DNA of 64,000 nucleotides, from positions 1,116,001 to 1,180,000 of the forward strand of contig CP084576.1 of assembly GCA_020410825.1 (NCBI GenBank), in the 5' to 3' direction. This document shows, piece by piece, positions 36,654 through 46,125 of this stretch; positions within the stretch are counted from its first letter, which is position 1; each line of letters starts with the position of its first letter. The notes beneath the pieces are model-generated. The model searched no databases. It was not told where the DNA came from and saw only the letters and a program-made list of their open reading frames with translations. The DNA comes from Candidatus Megaera endosymbiont of Mesostigma viride. Lineage in GTDB: Bacteria; Pseudomonadota; Alphaproteobacteria; Rickettsiales; Rickettsiaceae. Both the position numbers and the translations under genes were made by a program.

Positions 36654-37200
36654 TTATAAATAAATTCCTGCCAGAAAACCTAAAGCAAGATAGGCAATAT
36701 CAAGTTTTATCTTCTCTTACTAGACGCCTGAAATACTTGAGATTATTGAGCATACACTAGAATAGATTGCGGTCTTTGTATAATTCTTGAGCATAGTCTC
36801 TTGTGTTCTTATATCTAGCTCTTGAGGGTGTAACAACTTGCAATCCAACATTTCTAGCAGCTTCTACAGTATAATATATCTCATACCCTGTGTCTGATAT
36901 CAATGCATTTATTTGTCTATTCTCTAACAAGTCTAAAGCTTTTATGTAATCTATATAATCAGACGTTTATCTCGCTGTGTCAAAAATTTTACAGGGTTAC
37001 CAAAAATATTACAATCGGTATGCAACTTGCTGCTAAAGCCTCCTTTTGGCTTTCCTAGCTCTTGTTTCTTGCATACCAATTTCTGTATTTTGTTAAAGCC
37101 TAGGCTTAACGCTGATGCGCTCTGATTATGGTAGAATCTATTATCTAGCCATTTATTATCAATATCTACAGCCAAAGGGGTAATAACATTGGTCATAATT
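36654..37200 (-). pseudogene. Decayed IS5-type transposase remnant
   Basis: Reading the minus strand in three frames recovers consecutive pieces of one IS5-family (IS427-like) DDE transposase. The pieces are DNKWL, then IIDSTIIRAHQ in a shifted frame, KPKGGFSSKLHTDCNIFGNPVKF in the first frame, then DYIKALDLLENRQINALISDTGY, TPSRARYKNTRDYAQ.LYKDRNLF, a TAG, CMLNNLKYFRRLVR, and finally LAGIYL. There are at least three frameshifts and one nonsense codon, so it cannot make transposase. The N-terminal third is missing or unrecognisable. Flanking inverted repeats were not found. Insertion here is the likely end of the glycan island. Confidence 0.8.
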
Positions 37201-37294
37201 CTGCTGTTACCTATCTCATGGATCTTTTGTGAACTGTAAACTACCTACCGTACTCTGCGAACAGCGCCCTCCTTTGGCCAACTAAAAATAACCT

Positions 37295-38170
37295 ATGAAA
37301 AAAGATTTTACCGCAATTCATTGCTTTGTCGATGATTTTATAAAAAGTTTGGCGAATAATTTCTCTGCAATTAATAGTAGAAAGTCTAAGCCAGGTAGTA
37401 ATTATTTATCGATAAACTAAATATTAACAATACTAATTGGTTTCTATGATTCTTATTGCGATTGTTTTAAACATTATTATCAACAAGTAATTATGCGTTA
37501 TCATACAATAGTCTTTAAACTTGTTAGCTATGCGAATTTTACTAAATTGATAGGCAGAAATATGCCGTATTTAGTACTATTATTACCTCATTTACTTACA
37601 AAATGCACTGGCCTTTCTTTTGTAGATGCTACCAGTATAGCAGTTTGTAAGAATTACCGCATCAACTCACATAAAGTGTTTAAAGGAATAGCAGCAAGAA
37701 GTAAAACAACAAAAGGATGGTTTTTTGGTCTCAAACTACATTTAATCATAGATCCAGAAGGCAATCTGGTCAAAGTTTCTTTTAGCAGTGGTAATAAGGA
37801 TGACAGAAAAGGATTGAGAAGCATGATTTCTGGTATTTACGGTAAAGTTTTTGGTGATCACGGTTATATATCTACAGAGTTGTTTAAAGATTTGTACGCT
37901 AAAGGTGTTCAGCTTGTCACTCGAGTAAAAAAGAATATGAAAAATATGTTAATACCAATTGCAGATAAGGTAATGCTGCTCAAAAGAGCACTGATAGAAA
38001 CCGTGATAGGAAAACTTAAATTTCTTGATAAATTCGAACATTCTAGGCATAGATCAGTTACAAATGCATTGAGTCATATGCTACCTTGTTTGATCAATTA
38101 TCAGTTGCAAGAAAATAAGCCTTCTATAAAAAGTTTGCTACCAATAGAGGAACTAGATATGCCAAATTAA
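37295..38170 (+). pseudogene. IS982-type transposase interrupted by a single in-frame stop
   Basis: From the ATG at 37295 the frame reads MKKDFTAIHCFVDDFIK, the usual IS982 start, to a TAA at 37418-37420. It then continues in the same frame through ILTILIGFYDSYCDCFKHYY to the normal end at 38170, about 291 residues in all. The DDE residues are visible: Asp in FVDATSIAVCKN, Asp in GDHGYIS and Glu in LIETVIGKL. The change looks like GAA or AAA becoming TAA, so the element is inactive unless the stop is read through. A partial product could start at the ATG at 37493. I could not define terminal inverted repeats. Confidence 0.85.
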
Positions 38171-38677
38171 TTGGCAACTTGCGTTTATTAGTTCTTTCGC
38201 GCATGAGACGTTTCTTAAATCATATAACATTCTAACCTTTTAATTTTTTAATTGAGGCTAAAATATTATATCCCATAAATCTTAAATATCGGCACTACCT
38301 AAGTACTCGTCGTTCAATAGGATATCTTACTGGTGGATTTAAAATTTTTGGCAATGCTATTTGGGGAGGTTATTACCACATGTATTTCAAAAAGGGAGGA
38401 AGTTATTGAACTAAAGAGGGCAAATATTACTGGAGACATTGAAAAAGCTTGGTTTGCATCTCTTCCTAGTATAGATAATGAAAACAGAATATTAAGGAAT
38501 GAATATCAATAACAATATTTATAATGTCTACAGAGTTTAAGATGGATCATAATACTGATGATAAATCACATTCCTAAAATACTCGAGTAACTACTTTTCG
38601 AGAAAAAAACTTTTTTATCAGAAAAATATACATCCTACTTACAGCGGAATATTTCTCGTATTTTCTACGACGGACTG
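38171..38677. other. 507-bp gap beyond the IS982 copy, with gene-fragment-like stretches
   Basis: No complete gene is seen. Two short coding-like stretches overlap in different frames. One reads STRRSIGYLTGGFKIFG and runs to a TGA near 38409. The other is the 52-residue frame at 38354-38512. They may be remains of a gene broken by transposition. The end of the gap lies downstream of rpmA on the minus strand. Inverted CTCGA/TCGAG near 38581-38601 could form a weak hairpin there. Confidence 0.35.
38354..38512 (+). pseudogene. Possible gene fragment of unknown origin
   Basis: A frame of 52 codons plus stop starts with ATG at 38354 and ends at a TAA at 38512. Its charged C-terminal half includes KREEVIELKRANITGDIEK and WFASLPSIDNENRILRN, which looks like real protein rather than random AT-rich translation. 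No family is recognised. The upstream sequence reads sensibly in another frame, so a frameshift may have split a longer gene. Confidence 0.25.
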
Positions 38678-38923
38678 TTATATAACGTTTACTAACTTAC
38701 GATCTTTCTTTGATATGAATTCTACTTTTCCTGCGGTCAAAGCAAAAAGAGTATGATCTTTGCCTATACCAACGTTTTTACCTGGAAAAATTTTTGTTCC
38801 TCGTTGTCTGTATATGATATTTCCAGGGATTACAGCCTGGCCGTCAGATTTTTTTGCTCCTAACCTTCGTCCAGCTGAGTCACGACCGTTTCTTGAACTA
38901 CCACCAGCTTTTTTAGTTGCCAT
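38678..38923 (-). CDS. rpmA: 50S ribosomal protein bL27
   Basis: The 81-residue protein is near-identical in layout to bacterial bL27: [16 protein letters not shown] at the N-terminus, which reaches toward the peptidyl transferase centre, then GVKKSDG-like [14 protein letters not shown] and [10 protein letters not shown]. No N-terminal propeptide of the Firmicute type is present. It follows rplU by 12 nt, the universal rplU-rpmA pair. Confidence 0.98.
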   Translation of the reverse strand: MATKKAGGSSRNGRDSAGRRLGAKKSDGQAVIPGNIIYRQRGTKIFPGKNVGIGKDHTLFALTAGKVEFISKKDRKLVNVI

Positions 38924-38935
38924 ATATTTCCATCC

Positions 38936-39253
38936 TTATTTTTTTACAATATCAAGAATTTTTAATTCCGTCAGATCTTGCCTGTGACCGTTTTTGCGGC
39001 GGTAATGCTGACGTCTCTTCTTTTTAAAAACAATAATTTTATCATCCCTAAATTGATTAGTGATTTCTGCAGTTACTGTTGCCCCTTTTACAACTGGAGT
39101 ACCGATAAAAGACGGCTTAGAGTATTCGCCCACTAATAAAACCTCGTTTAGCTCAATTTTACTGCCGAGCTGGCCCTCTATCTTCTCAACTTTGATTATG
39201 CTATTTTTTGCAACTTTATATTGCTTTCCACCTGTTTTAACAACTGCGAACAT
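38936..39253 (-). CDS. rplU: 50S ribosomal protein bL21
   Basis: A 105-residue ribosomal protein starting [14 protein letters not shown], with the typical VEKIEGQLG and [21 protein letters not shown] basic segment that contacts 23S rRNA. It is first in the rplU-rpmA operon. The gene diverges from the class D beta-lactamase at 39487 with 233 bp between them. Confidence 0.98.
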   Translation of the reverse strand: MFAVVKTGGKQYKVAKNSIIKVEKIEGQLGSKIELNEVLLVGEYSKPSFIGTPVVKGATVTAEITNQFRDDKIIVFKKKRRQHYRRKNGHRQDLTELKILDIVKK

Positions 39254-39486
39254 ACTAGCAAATTCTCTCTAATAATTACTTAAAATACAACTCCAAGAGT
39301 ATAAACTGAAATCATCTGAAGTCAATAATAATTTTATTAACTTTAAAGAGCGTTAGGAAATAGTTGTTAGCCTGATGACGGTATAGTATTATGATTTGAA
39401 AAACATTGAGGTAATGTGTTAATTAGTATACTGATATAAAGTAACTAATTCCAAACATTATAAAATTTTTTAAATTTAGGTAAATT

Positions 39487-40281
39487 ATGAAAAAAGTCGG
39501 CTCATTTTTATGCTTTATTATTTTATGTGCAAGTCCTGCCTTTGCCAAGCAATGTTTTATTGTAAAGGAAAAAGATAAAATTATTCATCAAGAAGGAGAT
39601 TGTAATCAAAGGTACGCACCTTGTAGTACCTTCAAAATTGCTCTTAGCCTCATAGGTTATGATTCTGGAATCTTGATTGATGAAATGCATCCGTTATGGC
39701 CTTTTAAAAAAGGTTACCCTGATTTTTTGGAGGTATGGAAACAAGATCAAACACCAAAAAGTTGGATGAAAAATAGTTGTGTTTGGTATTCACAAGTTTT
39801 GACAAGAAAACTTGGAATGCAAAAGTTTCAATCATATATTACGAAATTCAATTATGGTAATATGGACCTTTCTGGTGACAAGGGCAAAAATAATGGGCTT
39901 ACAAATGCATGGTTATCCAGTTCCCTGGAAATCTCTAGCATAGAGCAAATCGCGTTCTTAGGAAAATTGTTAAACAATACCCTACCTGTAAGTAGAAATA
40001 CCCATGAAATGACAAAAAATATTTTATTTGTAGAAGAATTGCCCGGTGGATGGAAACTTTATGGCAAAACTGGCAGTGGTGTCCTCTTAAGCCCAGATAG
40101 AACAAGAAAGCTTAAAATCCAACATGGCTGGTTTATTGGTTGGATTGAAAAAGATGGGAGAGTAATAGCTTTTTCAAATCATATTTCTGATGATAAAAAA
40201 CAAAATACTTTTGCCGGCCAGCGAGCAAAAGCTGACGTTAAAGAAAGATTGGTAAAACTTATTAATGATAGCAGCAGGTAA
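39487..40281 (+). CDS. Class D (OXA-type) serine beta-lactamase
   Basis: A secreted enzyme of 264 residues with a clear signal peptide ending FAKQC-like after Ala20. The active-site motifs of class D enzymes are complete: STFK at 47-50 with nucleophile Ser47 and carboxylatable Lys50, SCV at 97-99, YGN at 123-125, a tryptophan at 142 in AWLSSSLEIS, and KTG at 194-196. It hydrolyses penicillins in the periplasm, and its spectrum cannot be read from sequence. Base composition resembles the neighbours, and no IS or integron flanks it, so it looks like a resident chromosomal gene. It could instead act as a penicillin sensor, but no membrane helix or partner suggests this. Confidence 0.93.
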   Translation: MKKVGSFLCFIILCASPAFAKQCFIVKEKDKIIHQEGDCNQRYAPCSTFKIALSLIGYDSGILIDEMHPLWPFKKGYPDFLEVWKQDQTPKSWMKNSCVWYSQVLTRKLGMQKFQSYITKFNYGNMDLSGDKGKNNGLTNAWLSSSLEISSIEQIAFLGKLLNNTLPVSRNTHEMTKNILFVEELPGGWKLYGKTGSGVLLSPDRTRKLKIQHGWFIGWIEKDGRVIAFSNHISDDKKQNTFAGQRAKADVKERLVKLINDSSR

Positions 40282-40288
40282 TAAGACT

Positions 40289-40311
40289 AATAGCAGTATT
40301 TCTAAGCTATT
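40289..40311. terminator. Weak hairpin between convergent beta-lactamase and phaC
   Basis: AATAGC (40289-40294) and GCTATT (40306-40311) pair across an 11-nt loop between two convergent genes and reach the phaC stop codon. The 6-bp stem is short, so this is a low-confidence terminator. Confidence 0.3.
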
Positions 40312-42055
40312 TTACATAGCTTCCAGGGGCAGGCTCAATCATAGGAAGAGAATTGTAGTCAATAGATTTAATTAATTTACCGCTATTAGCTGATAACCAT
40401 TTATTCCAGCTATTCCACCATGATCCATTATGAATTTTTGCACTTTCTAACCATTTATCCGGATCATCTAAAATATTACTACTCATCATGTGGGAGTATT
40501 TATTACTGGTAGCTGGGTTGATAACACCGGCTACATGCCCCGCTTCAGTAAGGCAGAAAGTCCGTTCTCCCCCAAATAGCTTTACCCCTTCATAAACTGA
40601 TTTCCAGAGAGCGATGTGATCACTTTTTGCGGCAAGAGAAAAACTTGGCACATCAATGTGGGAAAGATTTATTTTTACTCCTAACATTTCAATGCATTCG
40701 GGGTTTTTAAGCAAGTTATCAATATACATATTTTTTAGGTAATATATATACATTTTTGCTGGTAGATTGGTTGAATCTGAATTCCAATACAATATATCAA
40801 ATGCAACCGGAGATTTGCCCAGTAGATAATTATTTACGAAATATGACCATACTAAATCGTTAGCTCGGATTAAGCTAAAACTATTTGATAAGTATTGCCC
40901 ATCCAGATACCCTACTTCAGATACTTTATTTTCTATATAACCAATTGTGGATTTATTGATAAGAGCACCTATCTCACCAGGAGTAGAAAAATCCACTAAA
41001 GTAGTAAGGAAAGTAGCGCTATTTATGATATTACTATTGTGTGCCTTATAATAGGATAAAGCTATAGCAAGCAAAGTACCGCCTATACAATAACCGGCTG
41101 CATTAACTTTTTCAAAGCCTAATTTTTGTATATGTTCAAGAGGTTCTATTACTCCTTGGTGTAAATAATCCTCAAAATCTTTATCGGCTAGTTCTTTTGT
41201 TGGATTAACCCAAGAGACAAGAAAAACCTGAAAATTGTTTTCTACTAACCATTTAATTAACGAATTTTCCTCAGATAAATCTAGTATGTAATATTTATTA
41301 ATCCAAGGTGGCAATATAAATATAGGAATTGAATGCACCTTTTTTTTGGGAGCATAACAAATCAATTGTATCAAATCATTCTGGAAAATTACCATTCCTT
41401 TTGTAGTTGCCAGATTTTTACCAATTTTAAAGTAAGATTTATCTGTAGTAGAAATAGTTAGTAAAGAGCCTGATTTCTTAATATCTAAAAGGAAATTTTC
41501 CATTCCTTTAACAATGTTGCTCATCCCACTTTCTAGAGATTCTCTTATTACTTCCGGATTGCTAAAAGCAAAATTTGAAGGAGAAAGCGCATCGATAAAC
41601 TGGCTGGTTATAAACTCTAGAAACCTTTTTCCGTCATTATCCAATTCATATTGTCCGACGGTTTTCTTTATCCAGTCCGCAGAAATCATGTAATATTTCT
41701 TAATGAATGCAAAATAAATACTTTGTTGCCATGCAGGATCTCTGAACCTTTTATCAGTAAAAGAGAGATCTTGCTGATCATCTGATTTTTTTCCCGTAAA
41801 TTTTGCTACTGAATCAGCTATTAGTTTTTGCAAATTATGGATATATTCCAGATTTATATCGGTAAACTTTTCAGGATGCTCAAAAATTTGCTCAAATAAT
41901 TTACTAGCTATTTCCGTAGATTTATCGGCGTCGTACAAATCAGATGGCATTGGAGGCAAGGACTTATTTTGTGCAAGCTGCATAATTATTTCCTGATAAT
42001 ATATACCAGCCTTTTTAATATTTTCTATAACATCATCTCCAGATATTTTAGACAT
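40307..42055 (-). CDS. phaC: Class I poly(3-hydroxyalkanoate) synthase
   Basis: A 582-residue single-subunit type synthase that polymerises 3-hydroxyacyl-CoA. The lipase-box-like GYCIGG puts the nucleophile at Cys323. The catalytic aspartate lies in AAKSDHIALW and the histidine in EAGHVAGVINPA. The N-terminal SPSNFAFSNPEVIRESLESG motif and FVLPPWINKYYILDL-like core are standard. Neither phaA nor phaB is nearby. A 12-helix transporter gene lies 10 nt upstream on the same strand, which suggests joint transcription. A polymer role in an intracellular bacterium is plausible but unproven here. Confidence 0.94.
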   Translation of the reverse strand: MSKISGDDVIENIKKAGIYYQEIIMQLAQNKSLPPMPSDLYDADKSTEIASKLFEQIFEHPEKFTDINLEYIHNLQKLIADSVAKFTGKKSDDQQDLSFTDKRFRDPAWQQSIYFAFIKKYYMISADWIKKTVGQYELDNDGKRFLEFITSQFIDALSPSNFAFSNPEVIRESLESGMSNIVKGMENFLLDIKKSGSLLTISTTDKSYFKIGKNLATTKGMVIFQNDLIQLICYAPKKKVHSIPIFILPPWINKYYILDLSEENSLIKWLVENNFQVFLVSWVNPTKELADKDFEDYLHQGVIEPLEHIQKLGFEKVNAAGYCIGGTLLAIALSYYKAHNSNIINSATFLTTLVDFSTPGEIGALINKSTIGYIENKVSEVGYLDGQYLSNSFSLIRANDLVWSYFVNNYLLGKSPVAFDILYWNSDSTNLPAKMYIYYLKNMYIDNLLKNPECIEMLGVKINLSHIDVPSFSLAAKSDHIALWKSVYEGVKLFGGERTFCLTEAGHVAGVINPATSNKYSHMMSSNILDDPDKWLESAKIHNGSWWNSWNKWLSANSGKLIKSIDYNSLPMIEPAPGSYVK

Positions 42056-42065
42056 TTTTATATAC

Positions 42066-43238
42066 TTACCATTTTTCTAACTGATTTCTCTGATAACGAT
42101 ACAGGTAATAAAGAAGTGTAGTACCTAGAATAAGACAAATAGGAATTAAAAAATTATATCTATCGTCATTAACGTCAGCATTTTCTGCGGCTATATAACT
42201 GCAAAAATATCCTACAGCTCCAGCTAGGGTGTATAATATTATTGCTAACTGTAAATAAAAATCGGTAAATTTTGCAGCTATTATTAAGAGATTAGAGCAA
42301 AAATATAAATATAAAAATATAGCTATCAGAAACCAGGAAATTGAGCTTAACAATATATCATTAGACCAAAAAGATATCGAGCTAAACATAAGTAATAAAG
42401 CAGTAATACATGCTATATTGATTTTATGGGGGTTGTAATTAAAAATAAATTTTGATAAAAAAACTGCAAGCAACAATATACCAGCAAAAATATAATACCT
42501 TATGTTCGATACCGATATCATCAATAGGTTATCAGTGAATTTATACGTTTCATACCCATAAAACACTGTCATTGTAATGTAAAAGATAGAAAAAGATGCT
42601 AATAATTCTAGATCTATATTTTTTAACACTATCAAGCTATTTACTGGCTTGGTTTTTAACTGATGAAAACAAGAGCTTAGCAAAAAACTACACAAGAAAA
42701 TTGTTATTGGTATGATATTTACTATGACCAGTATACGTATCAAAACTAAGTCAGGAGAGTCTGTTCCTAGAAATATATAATATAAGACTATTTGTGCTAA
42801 AAAATATGCTATAAAAATACTAAAAAGAAAAAAGGCTATAGAATATTTATGAGTTATTCTCTTATCGCTGAATATATAATAAAGCAAAGAAGTTATAATA
42901 ACCGAATTGGTGAGAGAATAAATCATAGGATAAATTTTCTGGAATAACTCAGAAAATGTGGAGAAACCTACGTTATATACGCTTAAAGCATAAATTAACA
43001 AATTAAAAATGATAATTTTCTGGAGGTGAAAATAATTACTAAAAAAAAGTAGCATTAAACTGCCTATGAGGTAGCCCAGTATATCATAATGGTATACTTG
43101 GTCTAAAAGACCGGCAGGAATTTCCTTAAAAACCAAAACTTGTTCTACTACCTGAATATTTACTATTGCAGCAAACATATATGTCGTTATGCAGATAAAA
43201 TAAGGAATAGATGCCTTATAATTAATCTTTGTATTCAT
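42066..43238 (-). CDS. Twelve-helix membrane transporter, MFS-like
   Basis: The 390-residue protein contains twelve hydrophobic segments in two groups of six with a longer polar loop between helices six and seven (CFHQLKTKPVNS). This is the topology of the major facilitator superfamily. No substrate-specific signature is recognised. The gene lies 10 nt upstream of phaC on the same strand, and the two are probably cotranscribed. It diverges from the RNase E/G gene. Confidence 0.65.
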   Translation of the reverse strand: MNTKINYKASIPYFICITTYMFAAIVNIQVVEQVLVFKEIPAGLLDQVYHYDILGYLIGSLMLLFFSNYFHLQKIIIFNLLIYALSVYNVGFSTFSELFQKIYPMIYSLTNSVIITSLLYYIFSDKRITHKYSIAFFLFSIFIAYFLAQIVLYYIFLGTDSPDLVLIRILVIVNIIPITIFLCSFLLSSCFHQLKTKPVNSLIVLKNIDLELLASFSIFYITMTVFYGYETYKFTDNLLMISVSNIRYYIFAGILLLAVFLSKFIFNYNPHKINIACITALLLMFSSISFWSNDILLSSISWFLIAIFLYLYFCSNLLIIAAKFTDFYLQLAIILYTLAGAVGYFCSYIAAENADVNDDRYNFLIPICLILGTTLLYYLYRYQRNQLEKW

Positions 43239-43483
43239 AAATATTTATTTGCTAAAATATCGATGGTGGTATATAAATTTCGTTTAGACTGTGGTCATTT
43301 AGCGAATTAGTTTAACTAAAAAGACGCATATCTAATAAACCTAAAGAGTATACTAATTATTGAAAAAGCTAAAGCTTTTAGCAATTAATTAAATGTATAT
43401 TGAGGGCAATTGATGCAAGTTTGCTATCAATTCGAATCATTTTAGTATCCACAGGTAAAGAATTTAGAAAAAATTATTTTGAT

Positions 43484-45592
43484 ATGAAAAAAAGAATTTT
43501 AATAGATGCCAATTTCCCTACAGAAACAAGGATCGTTTTACTTGATAAAAATAATAATGTAGAGGACGTTGAATATAGTTCGGTCAACAAAAAACAGATC
43601 AAAGGAAATATATATTTAGCCAAAGTAACTAGAGTAGAACCTGCCTTGCAAGCTGCTTTTGTTGATTATGGCGACGAAAAAAGCGGGTTCCTTCCTTTTA
43701 ATGAAATCCATCCTGATTATTATAATATTCTAGCCAGAGATAAAAAAGGTGATACCCCTTCATGGAATGAGCTCTTTCCACCAGAAATTACTTCTGAGGA
43801 TTTGATTCAGACAAAGCAGCAAAATATCGGGAATGACGTTATAGATAATGACGAAATTGATATTAGTAAAATAGAGAAATTAGTTGATGAAAAAATCCAG
43901 TCAGATTTTGATATAGAAGTCGAAGATAACGAAGTAGAAAGTTTTTCTAAAGAAGATGTACATAGTGATACAAGAAAAGCTTATAAAATACAGGAGGTTA
44001 TAAAAAAAGGACAGATTCTTTTGGTACAAGTTACAAAAGAAGAGCGGGGCAACAAAGGCGTTTCACTAACAACTTACATATCGCTAGCTGGAAAGTATTG
44101 TGTATTAATGCCTAATAAGCCACTGCAAAATGGTATTTCACGCAAGATTTCCAATCATGATGAGAGAAAAAGATTAAAGGATATTATTAATAGCTTACTT
44201 TCCGGAAAAAACAAGGAAACCTCTAGTGTTATAGCCAGAACTGCCGGGGCTGGTCACACTTCATTAGATATCAAAAAAGATTATGAATATCTAGTTAAAC
44301 TGTGGAATCGGATTAGGGAAGCTACCCTTAAGGCAAATGCTCCTTCCTTTATTCATCAAGAAGACGGTCTCATATTGAAAACAATTAGGGACATGTTTGA
44401 TCGCAACGTAAAAGAGGTAATAGTCCAAGGTACTACAGCTTTTAATATCTGTGTAAAATTTGTAAAAGATATTATGCCATATGCTTTAAATTCGATAAAA
44501 GAATATAAAAGTAATACGCCAATTTTTACTAAATTTAATGTTGAAGATCAACTGGCAAAATTATACCAACCGATTGTTCAGATGCCATCTGGGGGGTATA
44601 TAGTCATTAACCCTACTGAAGCATTAATTTCAATAGATGTAAATTCTGGTAGAGCTACCAGTGAGCGCAATATTGAAGAAATGGCTTTAAAAAATAATCT
44701 TGAAGCAGCAAGGGAAATAGCAAGGCAAGTAAAACTGAGAGATTTATCAGGGTTGCTTGTCTTAGACTTTATAGATATGGCCGAGGTTAGAAACCGTAAA
44801 ATAGTGGAAAGAACTTTAAGAGAGTTTTTAAGCAAAGACAAGGCGAGGATACAGACCTCGCATATTAGCAGTTTCGGTTTGCTTGAGATGTCAAGACAGA
44901 GGCTACGACCGTCTTTTTTAGAAGTAAATTCCAATATATGTCTGCACTGTAGTGGAAAAGGGATCGTACGAGCCGATGAGTCTAATTCAATGTTAATACT
45001 AAGAACTATAGAAAATGAGATTTACAATAATAATTACAATGTTGTAAATGTTTATGGGATTGCTTCATCAATGCTATATCTGCTCAATAACAAAAGAGAA
45101 GAAATAGCTTTTATTGAGAAAAAATATTCTATAAAACTTAACTTTCACATCGATAAAGAAGCGACAGCTGATAGCTATTCAATAGAAAAAATTAAATTAT
45201 CAGAAAAAAACAAATCAGAAAGTACAGTTAAACAACCATTATTACAAGATATTAACGAAATATATACCGAAAATTCAGAAAGTAAAAAAACAAACCCTAA
45301 AAATAAAAAGGTTCAGAAACATAATCTAGTTCAGCAAAATCATTATAATGAAGAGGATTTAAAATCTGAGGTTGTTGAAAAAACTGATGCTAGCGAAGGT
45401 GCTAAAGATATCGATACTAACAAAACTAATGATCAAGAAGAAGTAATTGCAGCAGAACCATTATCTACTGACCGTAATAAGCACGTTAGTAAATCTAGGA
45501 AAAGAATTAACAGAAGAAGAAGTAATTCACAGAGAAATAAAAATTTGAATAATGAAAATCAGGATAAAACTGTTGTTAATAATAGAGAGTAG
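43484..45592 (+). CDS. rne: Ribonuclease E/G family endoribonuclease
   Basis: I start the protein at the ATG at 43484 (MKKRILIDANFPTET), because that is the family N-terminus; an upstream TTG frame adds 28 unlikely residues. The 702 residues contain an S1 RNA-binding domain (GNIYLAKVTRVEPALQAAFV) with an acidic insertion of about 90 residues, the RNase H-like core, the catalytic aspartates in SIDVNSGR and VLDFIDM, and the zinc-link CLHCSGKG. A lysine- and asparagine-rich tail replaces a long degradosome scaffold. It processes rRNA and tRNA precursors and starts mRNA decay. lptE follows within 20 nt. Confidence 0.93.
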   Translation: MKKRILIDANFPTETRIVLLDKNNNVEDVEYSSVNKKQIKGNIYLAKVTRVEPALQAAFVDYGDEKSGFLPFNEIHPDYYNILARDKKGDTPSWNELFPPEITSEDLIQTKQQNIGNDVIDNDEIDISKIEKLVDEKIQSDFDIEVEDNEVESFSKEDVHSDTRKAYKIQEVIKKGQILLVQVTKEERGNKGVSLTTYISLAGKYCVLMPNKPLQNGISRKISNHDERKRLKDIINSLLSGKNKETSSVIARTAGAGHTSLDIKKDYEYLVKLWNRIREATLKANAPSFIHQEDGLILKTIRDMFDRNVKEVIVQGTTAFNICVKFVKDIMPYALNSIKEYKSNTPIFTKFNVEDQLAKLYQPIVQMPSGGYIVINPTEALISIDVNSGRATSERNIEEMALKNNLEAAREIARQVKLRDLSGLLVLDFIDMAEVRNRKIVERTLREFLSKDKARIQTSHISSFGLLEMSRQRLRPSFLEVNSNICLHCSGKGIVRADESNSMLILRTIENEIYNNNYNVVNVYGIASSMLYLLNNKREEIAFIEKKYSIKLNFHIDKEATADSYSIEKIKLSEKNKSESTVKQPLLQDINEIYTENSESKKTNPKNKKVQKHNLVQQNHYNEEDLKSEVVEKTDASEGAKDIDTNKTNDQEEVIAAEPLSTDRNKHVSKSRKRINRRRSNSQRNKNLNNENQDKTVVNNRE

Positions 45593-45612
45593 TACCTTAT
45601 TTTAATAACAAC

Positions 45613-46125
45613 ATGAAAATAAATCATCTCTTTTTCGCATCAAAAAATATCAAGATATTATTTTTTATGCTTGCCTTTTTTATGCAGGTTTCATGCGGTT
45701 TTAGACCTGCTTATAAAGCTGATGCGTATAACGAGAATTTTCTTACATTTGTTGAAATAACCCCTATTAGAACTATTGAAGGAACAAATTTTTATAATCA
45801 TCTAAAAAGCATTTTTCCGTCAGCGAAGAAGAGTCTTTATGTGTTGAATACGACATTGTCGTTTAGTAACTCTTATAATGTTATACAGAGTAATTCTGAT
45901 ATTCTTCGGGAAACACAAAATATCAACGTTACCTATCAATTGATTGACAAAAAAGACCTAAAAGTCTTAACTTACGGTACTTTCTCTAAAATGAGCTCCT
46001 ACAGCACTAATTTTTCGTTATATTCCAATTCGGTTATAAGACAGGATTCTATGTCTGACTTAGCCGAGAATGCAGCTGAGGAAGTTCGCAATAGATTATT
46101 AATGTTTTTTAGTAAAAACCATTGA
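45613..46125 (+). CDS. lptE: LPS-assembly lipoprotein LptE
   Basis: The 170-residue protein has a lipoprotein signal with lipobox VSCG, so Cys28 is lipidated, followed by GFRPAYKA. This CGFRPLY-type start is typical of alphaproteobacterial LptE. LptE plugs the LptD barrel in the outer membrane and guides LPS to the surface. It lies 20 nt after rne and converges with bolA. In many bacteria it follows leuS, so its place here is a rearrangement. The presence of LptE implies that a lipopolysaccharide-like product is exported, fitting the glycan island upstream. Confidence 0.83.
   Translation: MKINHLFFASKNIKILFFMLAFFMQVSCGFRPAYKADAYNENFLTFVEITPIRTIEGTNFYNHLKSIFPSAKKSLYVLNTTLSFSNSYNVIQSNSDILRETQNINVTYQLIDKKDLKVLTYGTFSKMSSYSTNFSLYSNSVIRQDSMSDLAENAAEEVRNRLLMFFSKNH

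Noticed and set aside
43400..43483. An extended RNase E/G start from TTG
   Set aside because: The family N-terminus begins at the ATG at 43484. The upstream residues have no counterpart in the family.
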